A stretch of DNA of 64,000 bases. Source: Actinernus sp. WN-2022 (Eukaryota; Cnidaria; Anthozoa; Actiniaria; Actinernidae). The notes beneath the pieces are model-generated. The model ran no database searches. It saw only the letters and a program-made list of their open reading frames with translations, and had not been told where the DNA came from. The translations under genes and the position numbers were made by a program. Shown piece after piece: positions 43,581-54,305 of the stretch (positions are counted from its first letter, which is position 1; each line of letters begins with the position of its first letter). Location: NCBI GenBank assembly GCA_030867875.1, contig JAOWCC010001751.1, positions 27,272,369 to 27,336,368 of the forward strand, in the 5' to 3' direction.

Positions 43581-44732
43581 GTGAGTCCGACGCTTTAGAA
43601 AAATATGAGTCACTTCCCTCTTCCACTGATAGTATCCATGTACACCAAATCAGACTTTGTCGATATAAGTATCGGTATTGTAGAGTAACGAGTATTTCGG
43701 CGTCGGATTGACGTTCCTGGGTATTTTCTCATTACTTTATGCAAGACATACAAGACCATAGGTGCGCAGTATGTAAAGTGATACTTTATATTCACGCTGA
43801 GATTTCACACACGCCACAGGCTCATTTCCTGTTCCTCGACTGCATGCAGCGCATACGCAGAAAGAGGATGTGCCATCTATTTTTAGTAGGCAAAAATTTA
43901 GTAGGTTCAATTTTTACCGATGCTTCATACGTTCATAAAACTTCTGTACAGATGATTTTGTCCGAATTTTAAGTAAGGTATTTCATTCTACTAATCCCGA
44001 AAAAATTATGGCTAGTTGAGCATCTCACCTCAAGAATTTTGGAATAATATACCGTATTTCCTCAATAAATTGACAGGGACGAATATTCAAGTGGGTGGGG
44101 TGTGGCGGGTGGGAGATTAATTGATATTGCGAATACAGACCTTTCTAAAGTGTTCGTCAGAGAGTTCAGAAACTTGTATAAAGGAAAATACTGCTGAAAA
44201 ATAGAACCTAATTATTTGACGAAGAACGGACCGCACTTGGATTACAATCAAGCTCCTAGTAAGATATGAAAGAACTGTTTTAAAATGAGACTAAATGCGA
44301 TTATTCGAGCGGTATGATTACAGCTCTGTGAATAAGATCACAGCGACATATGAGGTAAATCGTATTATAAACGCGACGAGTGGCATTTTATCGCTTAAAT
44401 GAATCAGTACAGATCGCTCAAAGCTTTCTGGTGAATGTCTTTTTGCTTAGTTTTCATGTTTTCATTTTGAGTGCATTTCTGTAGGTCTCGCAGTTTATTA
44501 TTCCTTTTGTAATTGAAATAAAAATGACGTGCCTTTGCTCAAAATGAAAACATGACATTTTCAGTCTCCCTATACTCGGTAACTATAGCGATAAAACATG
44601 CAAAAAAGTTCATGTAAAAAGACTGACACATTGCTCACCCATCCTCCGCCCCCCTAGCTCGAGTCACTATATGGTTCACCCCTCAAGGCTGTAGTCAGTG
44701 GAGGATCTCGTGAAATAAATATCTTCATTATT

Positions 44733-44790
44733 ACTCGGGCTGCCTGTGGCAGCGCCGAGTCTTAAAATGCAAGTCGTTATTATTATTATT
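44733..44790 (-). repeat. GC-rich hairpin related to 8396-8515
   Basis: ACTCGGGCTGCC-TGT-GGCAGCGCCGAGT is followed by CTTAAAATGCAAGTC, the reverse orientation of the ATTTTAAGACTCC... units at 8.4 kb. Stem bases differ (CTCGG/CCGAG instead of CTCCGG/CCGGAG) but still pair. An AT-rich TTATTATTATT run follows. Confidence 0.5.
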
Positions 44791-44799
44791 TTTATTTGG

Positions 44800-45262
44800 T
44801 GTCAGACGGCTTCTGCGCATGCGTTAAAGGTCAAATTCAAACCAATCAGATTGCACTGTGCTGGTCACGCAACAATCGCCAGGTTAAATGTATTTACATA
44901 AGTGAATACAGTAAATCAAAATGGTCGACCCGCGAGGGCGAAAGCCTTCCAACAGGCTCAGGATATTTCAACTGGCGCTCTTGTTGACCATAAAAATACA
45001 TGAACAACCAGGAGCCGTAATACATTCGATCCAATGTACATTTAGAAACGTAAGCGAAATACAATATCCAAACACGTTTGGATATCAACGGGTATCGAAT
45101 TATAATCAAAGGTTAGATCTCGTCAGGCGCGCTCAGATAAGAAAGTTCAAAGCTCTCAGACAAGGCGAGACAAGGAGATATCACTTTCAACGAGTCATTG
45201 TCAGAAATCTATTCCATCGTGGGCGGTCTTGTACAGCTAAGGCATGTTTTACGACAGAATAA
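44800..45262 (+). CDS. Unrecognised 113-codon ORF in a dispersed repeat
   Basis: A frame from 44921 to 45262 encodes a basic protein with 'RKPSNRLRIFQLALLLTIK', 'CTFRNVSEIQYPNTFGYQRV' and an Arg-rich 'RLDLVRRAQIRKFKALRQGE'. I do not recognise the family. The first ~110 bases upstream and the 'GRKPSNRLRIFQLA' portion recur at 32040-32290, so it belongs to a repeat and not to gene B, in whose intron 1 it lies. It could be a mobile-element ORF or a retrocopy. Confidence 0.35.
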
Positions 45263-45364
45263 GAGTCTTTCTACTGGATTGAGAGCTCGAGACATTATAC
45301 ATGTCGGCTAATATGGGGAAAACTGAAACAAAAAATGAACTTTGACGGCAGAAACCCTCAATTG

Positions 45365-46170
45365 AGCCAAGCAGCGCTAGCTGAAATAGGGCATATATAT
45401 AATATCTGAGACGTTAAATTACGTTACTGTGAAGAGGATCAAAATTCAAGTTTTGTAGCTTGAGACTGTCTTCTGCCGTGACTCGTGAGAGAAATTGGAA
45501 AAGATCTAGCTGTTTCATTCAGACACTGGCAAATTTATTGAAAGCTACGGGCTTACTTTATGAGATTATTATTCATTGTGGAATGAAAGGAAACAGGTTA
45601 GCTGAAAGTTAAGTTCGAGGTAGGCTTCGACTTTCATTCCGATTCAGTGCATATGTGCACGAAGGTGGGTGCACTACCAAAAGATCCAAAACGAAAGTTC
45701 AGTTACGTAAGTACTGTAAGTAAATTCTTTTTGATTTGAATAAATTTCCTCTCAGTTTGTCTGTTAATGTACTTTTCCTTCTAATTATCGCTTTATTTAA
45801 CATCTGATTTAGAGTATGCGTACCTCAGAATAAATTATTTGAAAGGTCAACTGAATTCTTGTGTCGATAAGCGCAAATGTTTTTTGTGAAACAGTCTGTG
45901 TATATGAGAAGCGGCTTAATAGAAGAGCTTTCTCATTTATAGGAATTACAATTGTTTTTCTTGCTATGAAATTTATGTTTCATTTCACATTTATTCATAC
46001 AGTTTTAGCCGGACATTTCCCCGAGTTTTTGATCTATTTTCAATCAAATTCAAAGTCTGAATATGTCATTGTATTGCATTTATACACTTGAATTGCCAGA
46101 GGATTTCAAATGAAAGTGTATTTCATCTTCAATCTCATGTGGCCCGAGTGAAAGCCCAGATGGGCTCTTG
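45365..46170 (+). repeat. Dispersed repeat (inverted partner 3760-4525)
   Basis: Matches 3760-4525 in reverse orientation from CAGCGCTAGCTG at its left to about 46110. It ends with 'ATGTGGCCCGAGTGAAAGCC' and a small hairpin (AGCCCAGATGGGCT), followed by CTTGTT. A similar terminus (ATGTGGCCCRAGYTAAGGCC, hairpin AGGCC..GGGCCT, then CTTGTTTCC) is present in the first-exon units at about 34128, 37634 and 42355. No protein domain. Confidence 0.6.
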
Positions 46171-46574
46171 TTAATAATAGTAACGATCATGGAATGACCG
46201 CTTCAGTATCATTTGAGTTTATTATTTGTGTTCAAATGAGCTATGTTTGCGGACTCACCTTATGAAACAAATAGCTTTAGGGTGGTGACAATGTATTTGC
46301 CATTAGCGAGAAAGGAAGATTCTAGTGTGATATCGATAACATGAAAGGAGACAAAAAATGAAGACACAATGTCTGAGATACGTCGGAATCCTTTTAGCAT
46401 ATTTACCAAATGAATTAAAGATTTATTGATAAACTATTGACGCAAATTACTTTGTACGATTCCTCTGGCACTGATATACGTGCGGAGAACGCTTTATAAA
46501 AGTGATGGGGTAGTCATCGGAACCATAAAAGGAACCAGAATCTCGTTCTGTGGGAGTGGCTCAAATTTCTTTTT

Positions 46575-46745
46575 ATCGGTTTGCGAACTTTGTCACTGTT
46601 AAGTATGTTGATATTTAATTCTACATTTAATGTAAGCTATTCGTTACTTACTATTGTCATTATTTAGGCTATTGTGATATTCTGATCCCGCTTGTAATTC
46701 AGTATTGCTCTGCGAGAGGCGAGAATAAACGAGATAGTACCCCTA
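46575..46745 (+). mobile_element. LINE 3' UTR remnant
   Basis: Resembles the 3' UTR at 1016-1170: 'AACTTTGTCACTGTTAA', 'TTAGGCTATTGTG', 'CTTGTAATTCAGTAT' and 'GCGAGAGGCGAGAATAAAC'. The coding end is missing. Confidence 0.55.
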
Positions 46746-46749
46746 AGAG

Positions 46750-48180
46750 GTACCAATCACAAACACGAACTAACTGACATTTGATTCAAGTGCAATTCAC
46801 TGTGAAAATACCAAGACGCGAAGCCAAGCCAAGAGATCATTAAAGGGGAACTGAACCCTAAAATCAACCCATTGCCTATACAAACATATATTCCAAATGA
46901 ATAGGTTCTGCTTTTTTATTTTTCTGTGTTGCGCGTCAAGGAAGAGAAAATCCGAAAACCTTCCTCACAGCCTCCGCTATGTACAGGCGGCTCAAGTCTT
47001 GTAATTTGTAACGTAGGATACGGGGAATAACTTAGTTTTGTCATGCTGTCCCCGACATTGAATAGCGGGACTAACGGCTCATAATTGCGGACCATTGTGT
47101 TTTCTTTGTGCTAGAGATGTGATCGTTTTTCCTTGGTATATATGACGTACGATATGGGGAAATTTGCACTGAATTGAGCCCGGCGCCACACAATATAGAT
47201 TTTTCAGCGGAAAATCGAACTTGGAGACTAATTTTCTCCTCATAGACGCGTATTTTCTGACAAGTAGTAATACTCTACCACGATAACCACAACTGTGAAC
47301 GTTTCAAATTGAACAACCTAAGTGGTACCAAACGACGCATTTTATTCCCTAAAGGAAAAGGTATGACGAGCTTCGCCGTCAGTGCCATTTAGGGAGTCCC
47401 CCCTCCCCTGAGGGAGGGGGTTTGTTGAGGAATATTTGTTGTAATGTTTTCGACATATTAATAATGTAGCATAATCAGACATGATTGTAACGCGATCGAT
47501 AAATAAGCTTTAGACTGATTGAATGTACGTTCCAGTTAATTAACCAGTTGTACGTGCAACGAGTGAGCATTAATAATGAGATTTACTGTAACTAAATTAG
47601 TCACCGGAAATTCAAAGGAAATGAATTATAACTTTGGAATGTTAAGAATTGATTGTAAAAAGGGTTTGCATGCAATAGATTGTCGCAGATTGTAAGAGAT
47701 TTCGTAGAAGAGTGTTGTATAAGTATGGATCGTCGAGAATAAAGAAGGAAAACGTAAATCAGAAGTCGTTGTGTTTGGTCACCGTTCCGCGCAGAGATCG
47801 CTTGTGGTAGGATTCCACAAAAGGGTTGTTAGCTTCTATTGCATGACTATTTATTTCAAGATTCGCCCTGTGAGGGTAGTGAGGGGCAGGCGAACAATAC
47901 AATAGGACGCAAGGTCCGCTACAACGAGGTATTAGACACGTGACCCATCCCCTAATTAAACCTGCAAAACCCAACCCAAAATTACCCGTAGTAAGAAGAA
48001 CTAACAAAGATAAAAAGACATGATCATGAAGTAATCAAGATAATAGTCCACTCTCGATATATCTTGCCACCCCGGCCGTAGTTAATAGAGTGGAATGGTT
48101 AGGAAACCCGACGAGCCCAAACGTTGTTAGCTATTCTCTAAGCTTACAAGAATGTGAGGTGGTATGAATCCTCTGATTTT
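46750..48180. other. Gene B intron 1 distal part, no recognised gene
   Basis: Contains a GAGGGAGGGGG hairpin (about 47399-47420) and an AATAAA-containing segment near 47740 followed by a GC-rich part. The latter could be the end of a solo LTR, but I cannot identify paired TG...CA termini or a TSD. The minus frame 47759-48007 has no recognisable domain. A short GTAGTTAATAG.G.GGAATGGTTAGGAAAC word is shared between 48071-48103 and 28432-28461. Confidence 0.35.
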
Positions 48181-48201
48181 CTTTTTTTCGTTTATGCTCA
48201 G

Positions 48202-48233
48202 GCTCTTCAAAGCTGACTGCTGGTAGAACCTCG
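48202..48233 (+). CDS. Sulfotransferase gene B, exon 2 (32-bp microexon)
   Basis: A 32-base exon between an acceptor (TTTTTTCGTTTATGCTCAG) and donor GTAAGTATACTAAT. It takes the leftover G of any of the three first exons to complete a Gly codon, encodes 'SSKLTAGRTS' and ends in phase 0. It differs by one base from the gene A microexon at 12836-12867; the donor-side intron is conserved for a further ~35 bases, after which the two loci diverge at the border of the Foldback-like insertion. Confidence 0.87.
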
Positions 48234-48272
48234 GTAAGTATACTAATAACATGACACCATTTTCTGTTGTTT

Positions 48273-48600
48273 GATAGCCCTAAGTAGAAAACGAAGTAGA
48301 AAACGAAGTAGAACTGAACGAAGTAGAAAACGAAGTAGAAAACGAAGTAGAAAACGAAGTAGAAAACGAAGTAGAAAACGAAGTAGAAAACGAAGTAGAA
48401 AACGAAGTAGAAAACGAAGTAGAAAACGAAGTAGAAAACGAAGTAGAAAACGAAGTAGAAAACGAAGTAGAAAACGAAGTAGAAAACGAAGTAGAAAACG
48501 AAGTAGAAAACGAAGTAGAAAACGAAGTAGAAAACGAAGTAGAAAACGAAATGGAAAACGAAATGAAAAACGAAGTGGGAAACGAAATGGAAAGAGACAA
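48273..48600 (+). repeat. 12-bp minisatellite, left arm
   Basis: About 25 units of GAAGTAGAAAAC, with GAAATGGAAAAC-like variants at the inner end. It gives a spurious Lys/Arg/Ser frame (plus) and a Ser/Phe/Thr frame (minus), neither a gene. Confidence 0.95.
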
Positions 48601-49589
48601 GAAGTTGTAATTTGCGAAGTTATACATACTGAAGATCACTGAACATAGATTCGCTGCTAGGAGCGAGTATTGGTAAAACGGAGAGTGCTAGCAGAGGAAA
48701 GTTAACGTAGCCAGCGTTTATCATCTCGTTTCTCGGCTCTTTTGTTACCCTGTTCAGGAGCCATTACCAGCCCTGACCGGATTGAGCTAACTGCCTTCTG
48801 ACTCCACTGTGATCCGTGCACGCTTGCCGTAACTATCGAGATTGAGACTGCTCTATTGTTCTTTGAGGTGATTTACTGTCTAAATTGTCCTGACTATGGA
48901 TTGATTGGATTCTCAAAGTGTGGGCACGAGAACTCCAGTGAGATCTGTTCTAAACGCTTACTGGTAATGGGCTCCTCTCCTGGTAGAGAGAGCCTAGAAG
49001 CTGCGATCAGCGAGCCCTCTGGGACCAGAGTACTCATGACTCGGCGTATCAACGGCTTCTAATAGTAACTTAATGGAGACTGCTATAAAGGATAAACAAA
49101 ACATAGAGGGCAGGGAACCAACAGAGCGTTAGCTATGAAAAATTACAATTAATGTTCTAATTATAATACTTAATTCAAACTAAAAACAGCATTTAAGAGA
49201 TGCGGTTAACTGTCTTGCCTGGTGACATTTCAGACATACAGACTTCCAATACCTCGCGCGGGTTCTCGATGTCAAATACAGAAATGATGGCAGACACGTA
49301 ATATTTAAATAGTAATAATCTAAAGAGATATCCGATTTACGCAGTTCGTGTGGAAGTTCGCGTGGAAGCTCTTATAAAATAACTATTTTGGTAACACAGG
49401 GTCTTGTCAGTTAATAACAACAACAACAATTTATTTACCACAAATCCTTATCTAATTTACATTGTTTATCGACACAACAGGTAAATTTCCCCCCAGAATA
49501 ACTATAAAGAGCTAATCGAGCTGGGTGGCTTATTTGTTAATTTGAAAGATAAAGGTCGAAATGATCAAAATTCTTACATACACACACAC

Positions 49590-52040
49590 ACGAAGGAAAT
49601 TAAATATATAAAAAAAAAAAACACACACACACACAAATGGTATCAAAGCTAATTGTTTATATAGAAAATCATAAAATGGTATAGGCGGCAATATATGGTA
49701 TAAGTGCAAATAAATTTGTGAAGAAAAAGATTCCAAACTAGATATATAACTCCAATAAATTATGTTTTATTTTATTTTTGAAAGCTTTAAAGCTTTCATG
49801 TTTTAGATCCTCACTTATTAAGTTCCATATCGTTGCCCCTCTATATCGCATGTTGAATTTACCATAATTTGTTCTCACAGGCGCTATATAATATGATGTC
49901 TTTGCAGCTAATCTGGTGTTATAATTGTGTTTAGATGACACTAGGTCAAAAAAGTTGTCAAATCTTGAAGGAAGCAAATTATGGTGAAACTCAAACATGA
50001 AGGTGCAATTAGATAGGTGGATGAGATCCACAAATTTTAATATTTTTAAAGCACTAAAGAGAGGATTTGAGTGTTCGTCTGGTTTAGAGAAAGTTATTCT
50101 CCTGAGTGCCTTTTTTTGAAGAACAATGATAGGTTTTAAAGACGATTCATAAGTATTTCCCCATACCAGTAGCCCATATATTAGAAAGGGGTAAATGAGT
50201 GAATAGTATAATTGTATTAAGACATTGGTTGGAAGAAAATACCTAACTTTGGAAATAATGCCAACTCCCCTTGAAATCTTTTTGCAGAGTTCATGTATAT
50301 GTTGTTTCCAATTAAGGTGAGAGTCAATTAAGATTCCTAAATATTTCACATAAGATTCCTGCTTAATAATTTGGCTACTAATTTTGACATTTAACGCATG
50401 CTTGATTTTTTTCTGAGGTGGATGGAACAGAACATAATTAGTTTTATCAATATTTAGGGATAACTTATTAGCACAAAGCCAGGCATAGACGTTCTCTAAT
50501 TCTACATTTAACTTAGTTTCAAGATTAACAATACTGTAATCACTAAGAAATAAATTAGTGTCATCAGCAAAAATATGGAAATCAAACAAGCTAGAGCAGT
50601 TGTGGAAATCATTGATATAGAGCAGAAACAATAATGGCCCCAAAACTGATCCTTGTGGCACCCCACATGAAATTTGGCACATTTCAGACTTTGTATTGCC
50701 TATTGAAACAAATTGCTTCCTATTCTCAAGATAGGAAACAAACCAATTGTATGCTACTCCACGAATACCATAATGAAAAAGCTTACTAAGTAGAATATCA
50801 TGATTAATAGTATCAAATGCCTTACTCAAATCTATAAAGATGCCACAAGAATAGTTTTTATCATCAATAGATTTTTGAATTTTATCAATCAATAAAAGTA
50901 GTGCATGCACAGTGGAATGTTTGGCTCTAAAGCCAAATTGGCCATCATACATAATATCTAGCTTTCCTATGTAGTTAATTAACCTTTTATGCATCAATTT
51001 TTCCAAAATCTTATTAAAAATTGAAAGTATAGAGAAATTGGTCTATAATTAGATAGAGACGTATGTGAACCTTTTTTGTATAGTGGGATTACTCTAGCTA
51101 CTTTGAACTGCTCAGGGACAATACCTGAGGCAAAAGATAAATTGAAGAGAATCTCCAGAGGATACGAAATCACACTCCTCAGGAGTTTCAGTAAGGTTGT
51201 AGGAATGCTATGAGGGCCACTAGCTTTCCCAGTATTAAACGATACTATAATACACTCTATTTCCTTAGTAGTAGTAGGGAATAAGTAGAAACTATTTGGT
51301 TGTGGGGAAGGCAGATAGCTCTTAAAAGATTTTGCAGGTGATGGTACAGCTGCAGCTATCTTATTACCAATGTTTGCAAAAAAGTTGTTAAATTCTGTGG
51401 CTATTTCCTTAACATTCGTGGTTTCAGTGCCATCTGCCTTCCTTATCTTGGTAGGGGAAACAGAGGCCTTGGGCTTAAGGCTTATTAATTCTCGTATACC
51501 TTTCCATGTATTCTTAACATTTGACTGGTTGCTAGTAAAATAATCCTTATAATATTTTGTTTTGCTTATCTTGATTAAATGAGACAATTTGTTTCTATAT
51601 ACTTTAAATCTTTCATGAGCAATTTCACTTCTTGTTCTTATGTAATGTCTGAAAAGTCTATTTTTGGTTTTGATGGAATAAATTAATCCAGAAGTTAGCC
51701 AGGGCTTAAGTTTGAACCTAACCTCTTTTCTTGAAAGCTGCTTCATAGGAACATGATGATTAATTATTCTAATTGTTTCTGTGTAAAATGAATCAAATAT
51801 TGCATTTACATTATTGCACTCTGAAAATGTATCATTCCAGTCAATTCTACTGAAGTCATTCAATAGGGATTCTTCGTTCAATTTGGAAAAATCCCTACAG
51901 AAGACCTTATTTTTTGATCTAGCATTAATAAATTTGTTGATAATGAGAAAATTTGGAAGATGGTCAGTTAAGTCATATAAAATATTTCCACTTATTGTTT
52001 CATGATCTAATGAATTGAAGAAAATATTATCTATCAGGGT
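49590..52040 (-). mobile_element. CR1/L2-like LINE, nearly intact reverse transcriptase
   Basis: Runs from the end of the endonuclease domain ('TLIDNIFFNSLDHETISGNI', 'DLTDHLPNF', about 51935-52040) through a linker and RT to a stop at 49738. RT motifs: 'ISLPL/NYRPISL' region at about 51040, 'FGFRAKHSTVHALL', 'GIFIDLSKAFDTINHDILL', 'CGVPQGSVLGPLLFLLYIND', catalytic 'FADDTNLF', 'VKYLGILIDSHLNWKQHI', and a C-terminal 'YRGATIWNLISEDLK'. A single two-base insertion-type frameshift near 51030-51040 separates the two long frames (50994-51881 and 49738-51006). Most of the endonuclease and all ORF1 are missing (5' truncation at about 52040). The 3' UTR ends in A-rich and CA-repeat sequence near 49580-49635. 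It is the youngest-looking LINE in the window. Confidence 0.9.
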
Positions 52041-52054
52041 AACAGGAATGTGAC

Positions 52055-52307
52055 AGAGCGAATTTCACATGAGTGTCGAAAGACCAAACGCAAATTACCC
52101 ACAGCCAGCCAATCATAGGAGCGAGTAATCACAAGTAACTCGTAAGTGGCTTCCCTGTGAGCCAATGACAAACCAAAACAAAACCAAAACCAATTTGCGT
52201 TTGGTTTTACTTTGGAATCTGATTGGTTGGTTTACTTTCTCAGCCAATAGGATAGATTAGTAAACGCAAAACCAAAACACTTCCGACACTCAATTGAAAT
52301 CCGCTCT
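52055..52307. mobile_element. MITE, termini AGAGCGRATTTCA
   Basis: AGAGCGAATTTCACATGAGT (left, 52055) pairs with the complement of the right end (AGAGCGGATTTCAATTGAGT; ends 52307), continuing through GTCGRAAG and AACGCAAA words. Target duplication not identified. It abuts the 5' truncation point of the LINE. Confidence 0.7.
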
Positions 52308-52309
52308 AA

Positions 52310-52640
52310 GTAATAAGATAAGTGAGTTATCCATCGAACGTAGAGAGATGCTTTAATAAATTCACCCTGAATGTTTATAAGCTTTGGCAAAACATCTGGA
52401 GCTATGGTTACTAAACTCTGTTTCGCCTTATATTCATACCAGTAACATAAAGGTAAAAGCTTTTGAGTTAAGTCAGTTAAGAGTCTAGATTCGTAGATGT
52501 CTGTTTGGAAGGGCAACAGGAGAATAAAATTAGTAGCCCTCCTTTGAATTCTTTCTATATCCTGCGTCAGATCGACAGTTTGTGGGTTCCATACTTGTGG
52601 GGTATAGGCAAGGTTCGACCTAACCAGGGATCGACGGGCG
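52310..52640 (-). pseudogene. LINE RT C-terminal fragment of a second family
   Basis: The minus strand reads 'VRSNLAYTPQVWNPQTVDLT', 'DIERIQRRATNFILLLP' and 'LLPLCYWYEYK', the 'R..LEYA..VW.P....I..IE.IQRRAT' pattern found after the RT domain in many LINEs. The frame is open in 52232-52516, but its last part runs into the adjacent MITE. Confidence 0.7.
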
Positions 52641-52672
52641 CTAGTACTTCGGACTTTGACGGCAGAGCGTTA

Positions 52673-52830
52673 AGGGGTATAGAATGGGGTATCAGTCAAA
52701 GCGCCGAGTCTCGGGCTCGGATTTGACCAGTAACAAGGGGCTCGGCGTCTCGGATTTTCAAAGCGCTGACAAGAAACAAGGGGCTCGATGTCTCGGCGAG
52801 GCTCGGATTTGACCATTCTATACCCCTACG
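52673..52830. mobile_element. Small TIR repeat, AGGGGTATAGAATGG termini
   Basis: AGGGGTATAGAATGG (about 52674-52688) and CCATTCTATACCCCT (about 52814-52828) enclose internal direct repeats of 'TCGGGCTCGGATTTGACCA' and 'CAAGGGGCTCG'. Probably a mini-MITE; TSD not seen. Confidence 0.5.
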
Positions 52831-53097
52831 GTCTATTGCCTGATACGCTCTATCACATACGCTTTATCGCATTATGAGAAATTAATAAGAAATTAAGAGC
52901 TACTAGCGTCTGAGTAGGCCAACTCGGTAAAACTCGGTAAAACTGTTGACGAATGTGAATTCGATAAACTCAGCCCTTGTTCTGTTAGACTTCCATTGTC
53001 AATACTACATACATAAATCTCAACCTAAAACATAAAGACTACATAGACATGTTTTCTTTTAAAAACCTAAACAAAACAATATAATCAAATATATTTT

Positions 53098-53515
53098 AAC
53101 CAGTTGACTCTAATCATATAAACAATGCCATAACTAAATCCTTAATTGTACAGTTTTTGACACTACAGTTATAAACATAGTTTTACCTTATTCAAACAGT
53201 GCCGCTTGGATATAAAGTTTTTATACATGTCAATTATATGTTATTAAGTCTCAACACCTTATATCTTAGAAATTTAACCATTTTTACAAAATAATTTATC
53301 CTTTGAACGGCATACTGCTCTAAACGCTTTAATATGAACCAGTATTTAAACATGTTTCAGTACATAATACTCAAATAATATGCTACTTTAAACTAGTCCA
53401 TGTAAATCAAACCTTTAACTGACTCTAATAATCTAAACAATGCCATAACTAAACCCTTGCTGTATAGTTTGTTGACACTACAGTTAAACGTAACTTCAAA
53501 CAGTGCCTGTGCCCA
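53098..53515 (+). repeat. Two tandem copies of a ~305-bp unit
   Basis: 'TGACTCTAATMATMTAAACA' with 'ATGCCATAACTAAAYCCTT', 'GACACTACAGTTA' and 'CAAACAGTGCC' occur near 53104-53205 and 53411-53508 in order. It lies at the inner edge of the right Foldback arm. Confidence 0.6.
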
Positions 53516-53867
53516 CACTTTGAGAATCCAATCAATCCATAGTCAGGACAATTTAGTAAATCACCTCAAAGAACAATAGATCAGTCTCAATCTCGATAAT
53601 TACGGCAAGCGTGCACGGATCACAGTAGAATCAGAAGGTAGTTACCCAGGAAACATTCTAAAAATAGCTCAATCCGGTCAGGGCTGACAATGGGCTCCTG
53701 AATAGGGTAATAAAAGAGCCGAGAAACGAGATGATAAACGCTGGCTACGTTAACTTTCCTCTGCTAGCACTCTCCGTTTTACCAATACTCGCTCCTAGCA
53801 GCGAATCTATGTTCACTGACCTTCAGTATGTATAACTTCGCAAATTACAACTTCTTGTATTTTCCCA

Positions 53868-54045
53868 TTTCGTTTCCCACTTCGTTTTTCATTTCGTTTT
53901 CCATTTCGTTTTTCATTTCGTTTCCTACTTCGTTTTCCACTTCGTTTTCCACTTCGTTTTCCACTTCGTTTTCCACTTCGTTTTCCACTTCGTTTTCCAC
54001 TTCGTTTTCCACTTCGTTTTCTACTTCGTTTTCATTTCGTTTCGC
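53868..54045 (-). repeat. 12-bp minisatellite, right arm
   Basis: About 14 units of TTTTCCACTTCG, the reverse complement of the left-arm repeat with a dominant GAAGTGGAAAAC variant. Shorter than the left array, so the arms have changed length independently. Confidence 0.93.
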
Positions 54046-54305
54046 AAAATACAGTAAGCCGTTTATCTGTAAACCACATACTGTCACAGTGATTAGTCAT
54101 TTCTGAACTAGACTACAGTAACTGATCTACAGTTTTCAAAATTCACTTTCATTTTAAACGCTTTTGTGGCCTGTAATCAAAAGTTTCGGAGGTTCCTCAG
54201 TGGCTGAAGAGAAGAAGCCATGATTGTTCAGTTGAAGTACCTGTTTTACCAAAACAGAGTGAGACTTCTACTAACAGATAATTTATTTCTTTATTTATCA
54301 TACAG

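Larger units (their letters stand above)
40939..44623 (+). repeat. Tandem unit 3 of the gene B first-exon array
   Basis: Starts truncated (TTCTCAATTTCAGCC) and ends at CATGTAAAAAGAC. It has the SINE (41895-42250) and lacks the 1.2-kb element. After exon 1 it lacks ~75 bases present in units 1 and 2 (the GGAAACAGATGTCGTTTAAT region, junction near 43951) and differs in several small indels there. Confidence 0.86.
48270..54055. mobile_element. Foldback-like element in gene B intron 2, minisatellite-containing inverted arms
   Basis: Inverted arms of ~650 bp (48273-48930) and ~545 bp (53503-54048) share, outermost, a 12-bp minisatellite and, innermost, ~330 bp of single-copy sequence ending at GTGTGGGCAC. 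The ~4.6-kb centre holds a LINE, a MITE, another LINE fragment and a tandem duplication. Gene A intron 2 aligns with gene B up to about 48270 and again from about 54059 (GTTTATCTGTAAACCACA). The whole block is therefore extra in B relative to A (A has ~390 other bases there). Arms built of short tandem repeats match the Foldback architecture; no transposase is visible. Confidence 0.72.

Noticed and set aside
47427..47797. Solo LTR suggested by an AATAAA and a GC-rich right part
   Set aside because: No paired TG/CA ends, no TSD and no second copy in the window could be identified.
48271..48642. 123-codon Arg/Ser-rich frame resembling an RS-domain protein, with its antisense partner
   Set aside because: It is the translation of the GAAGTAGAAAAC minisatellite inside the Foldback-like arm, and the same array occurs reversed at 53868-54045.
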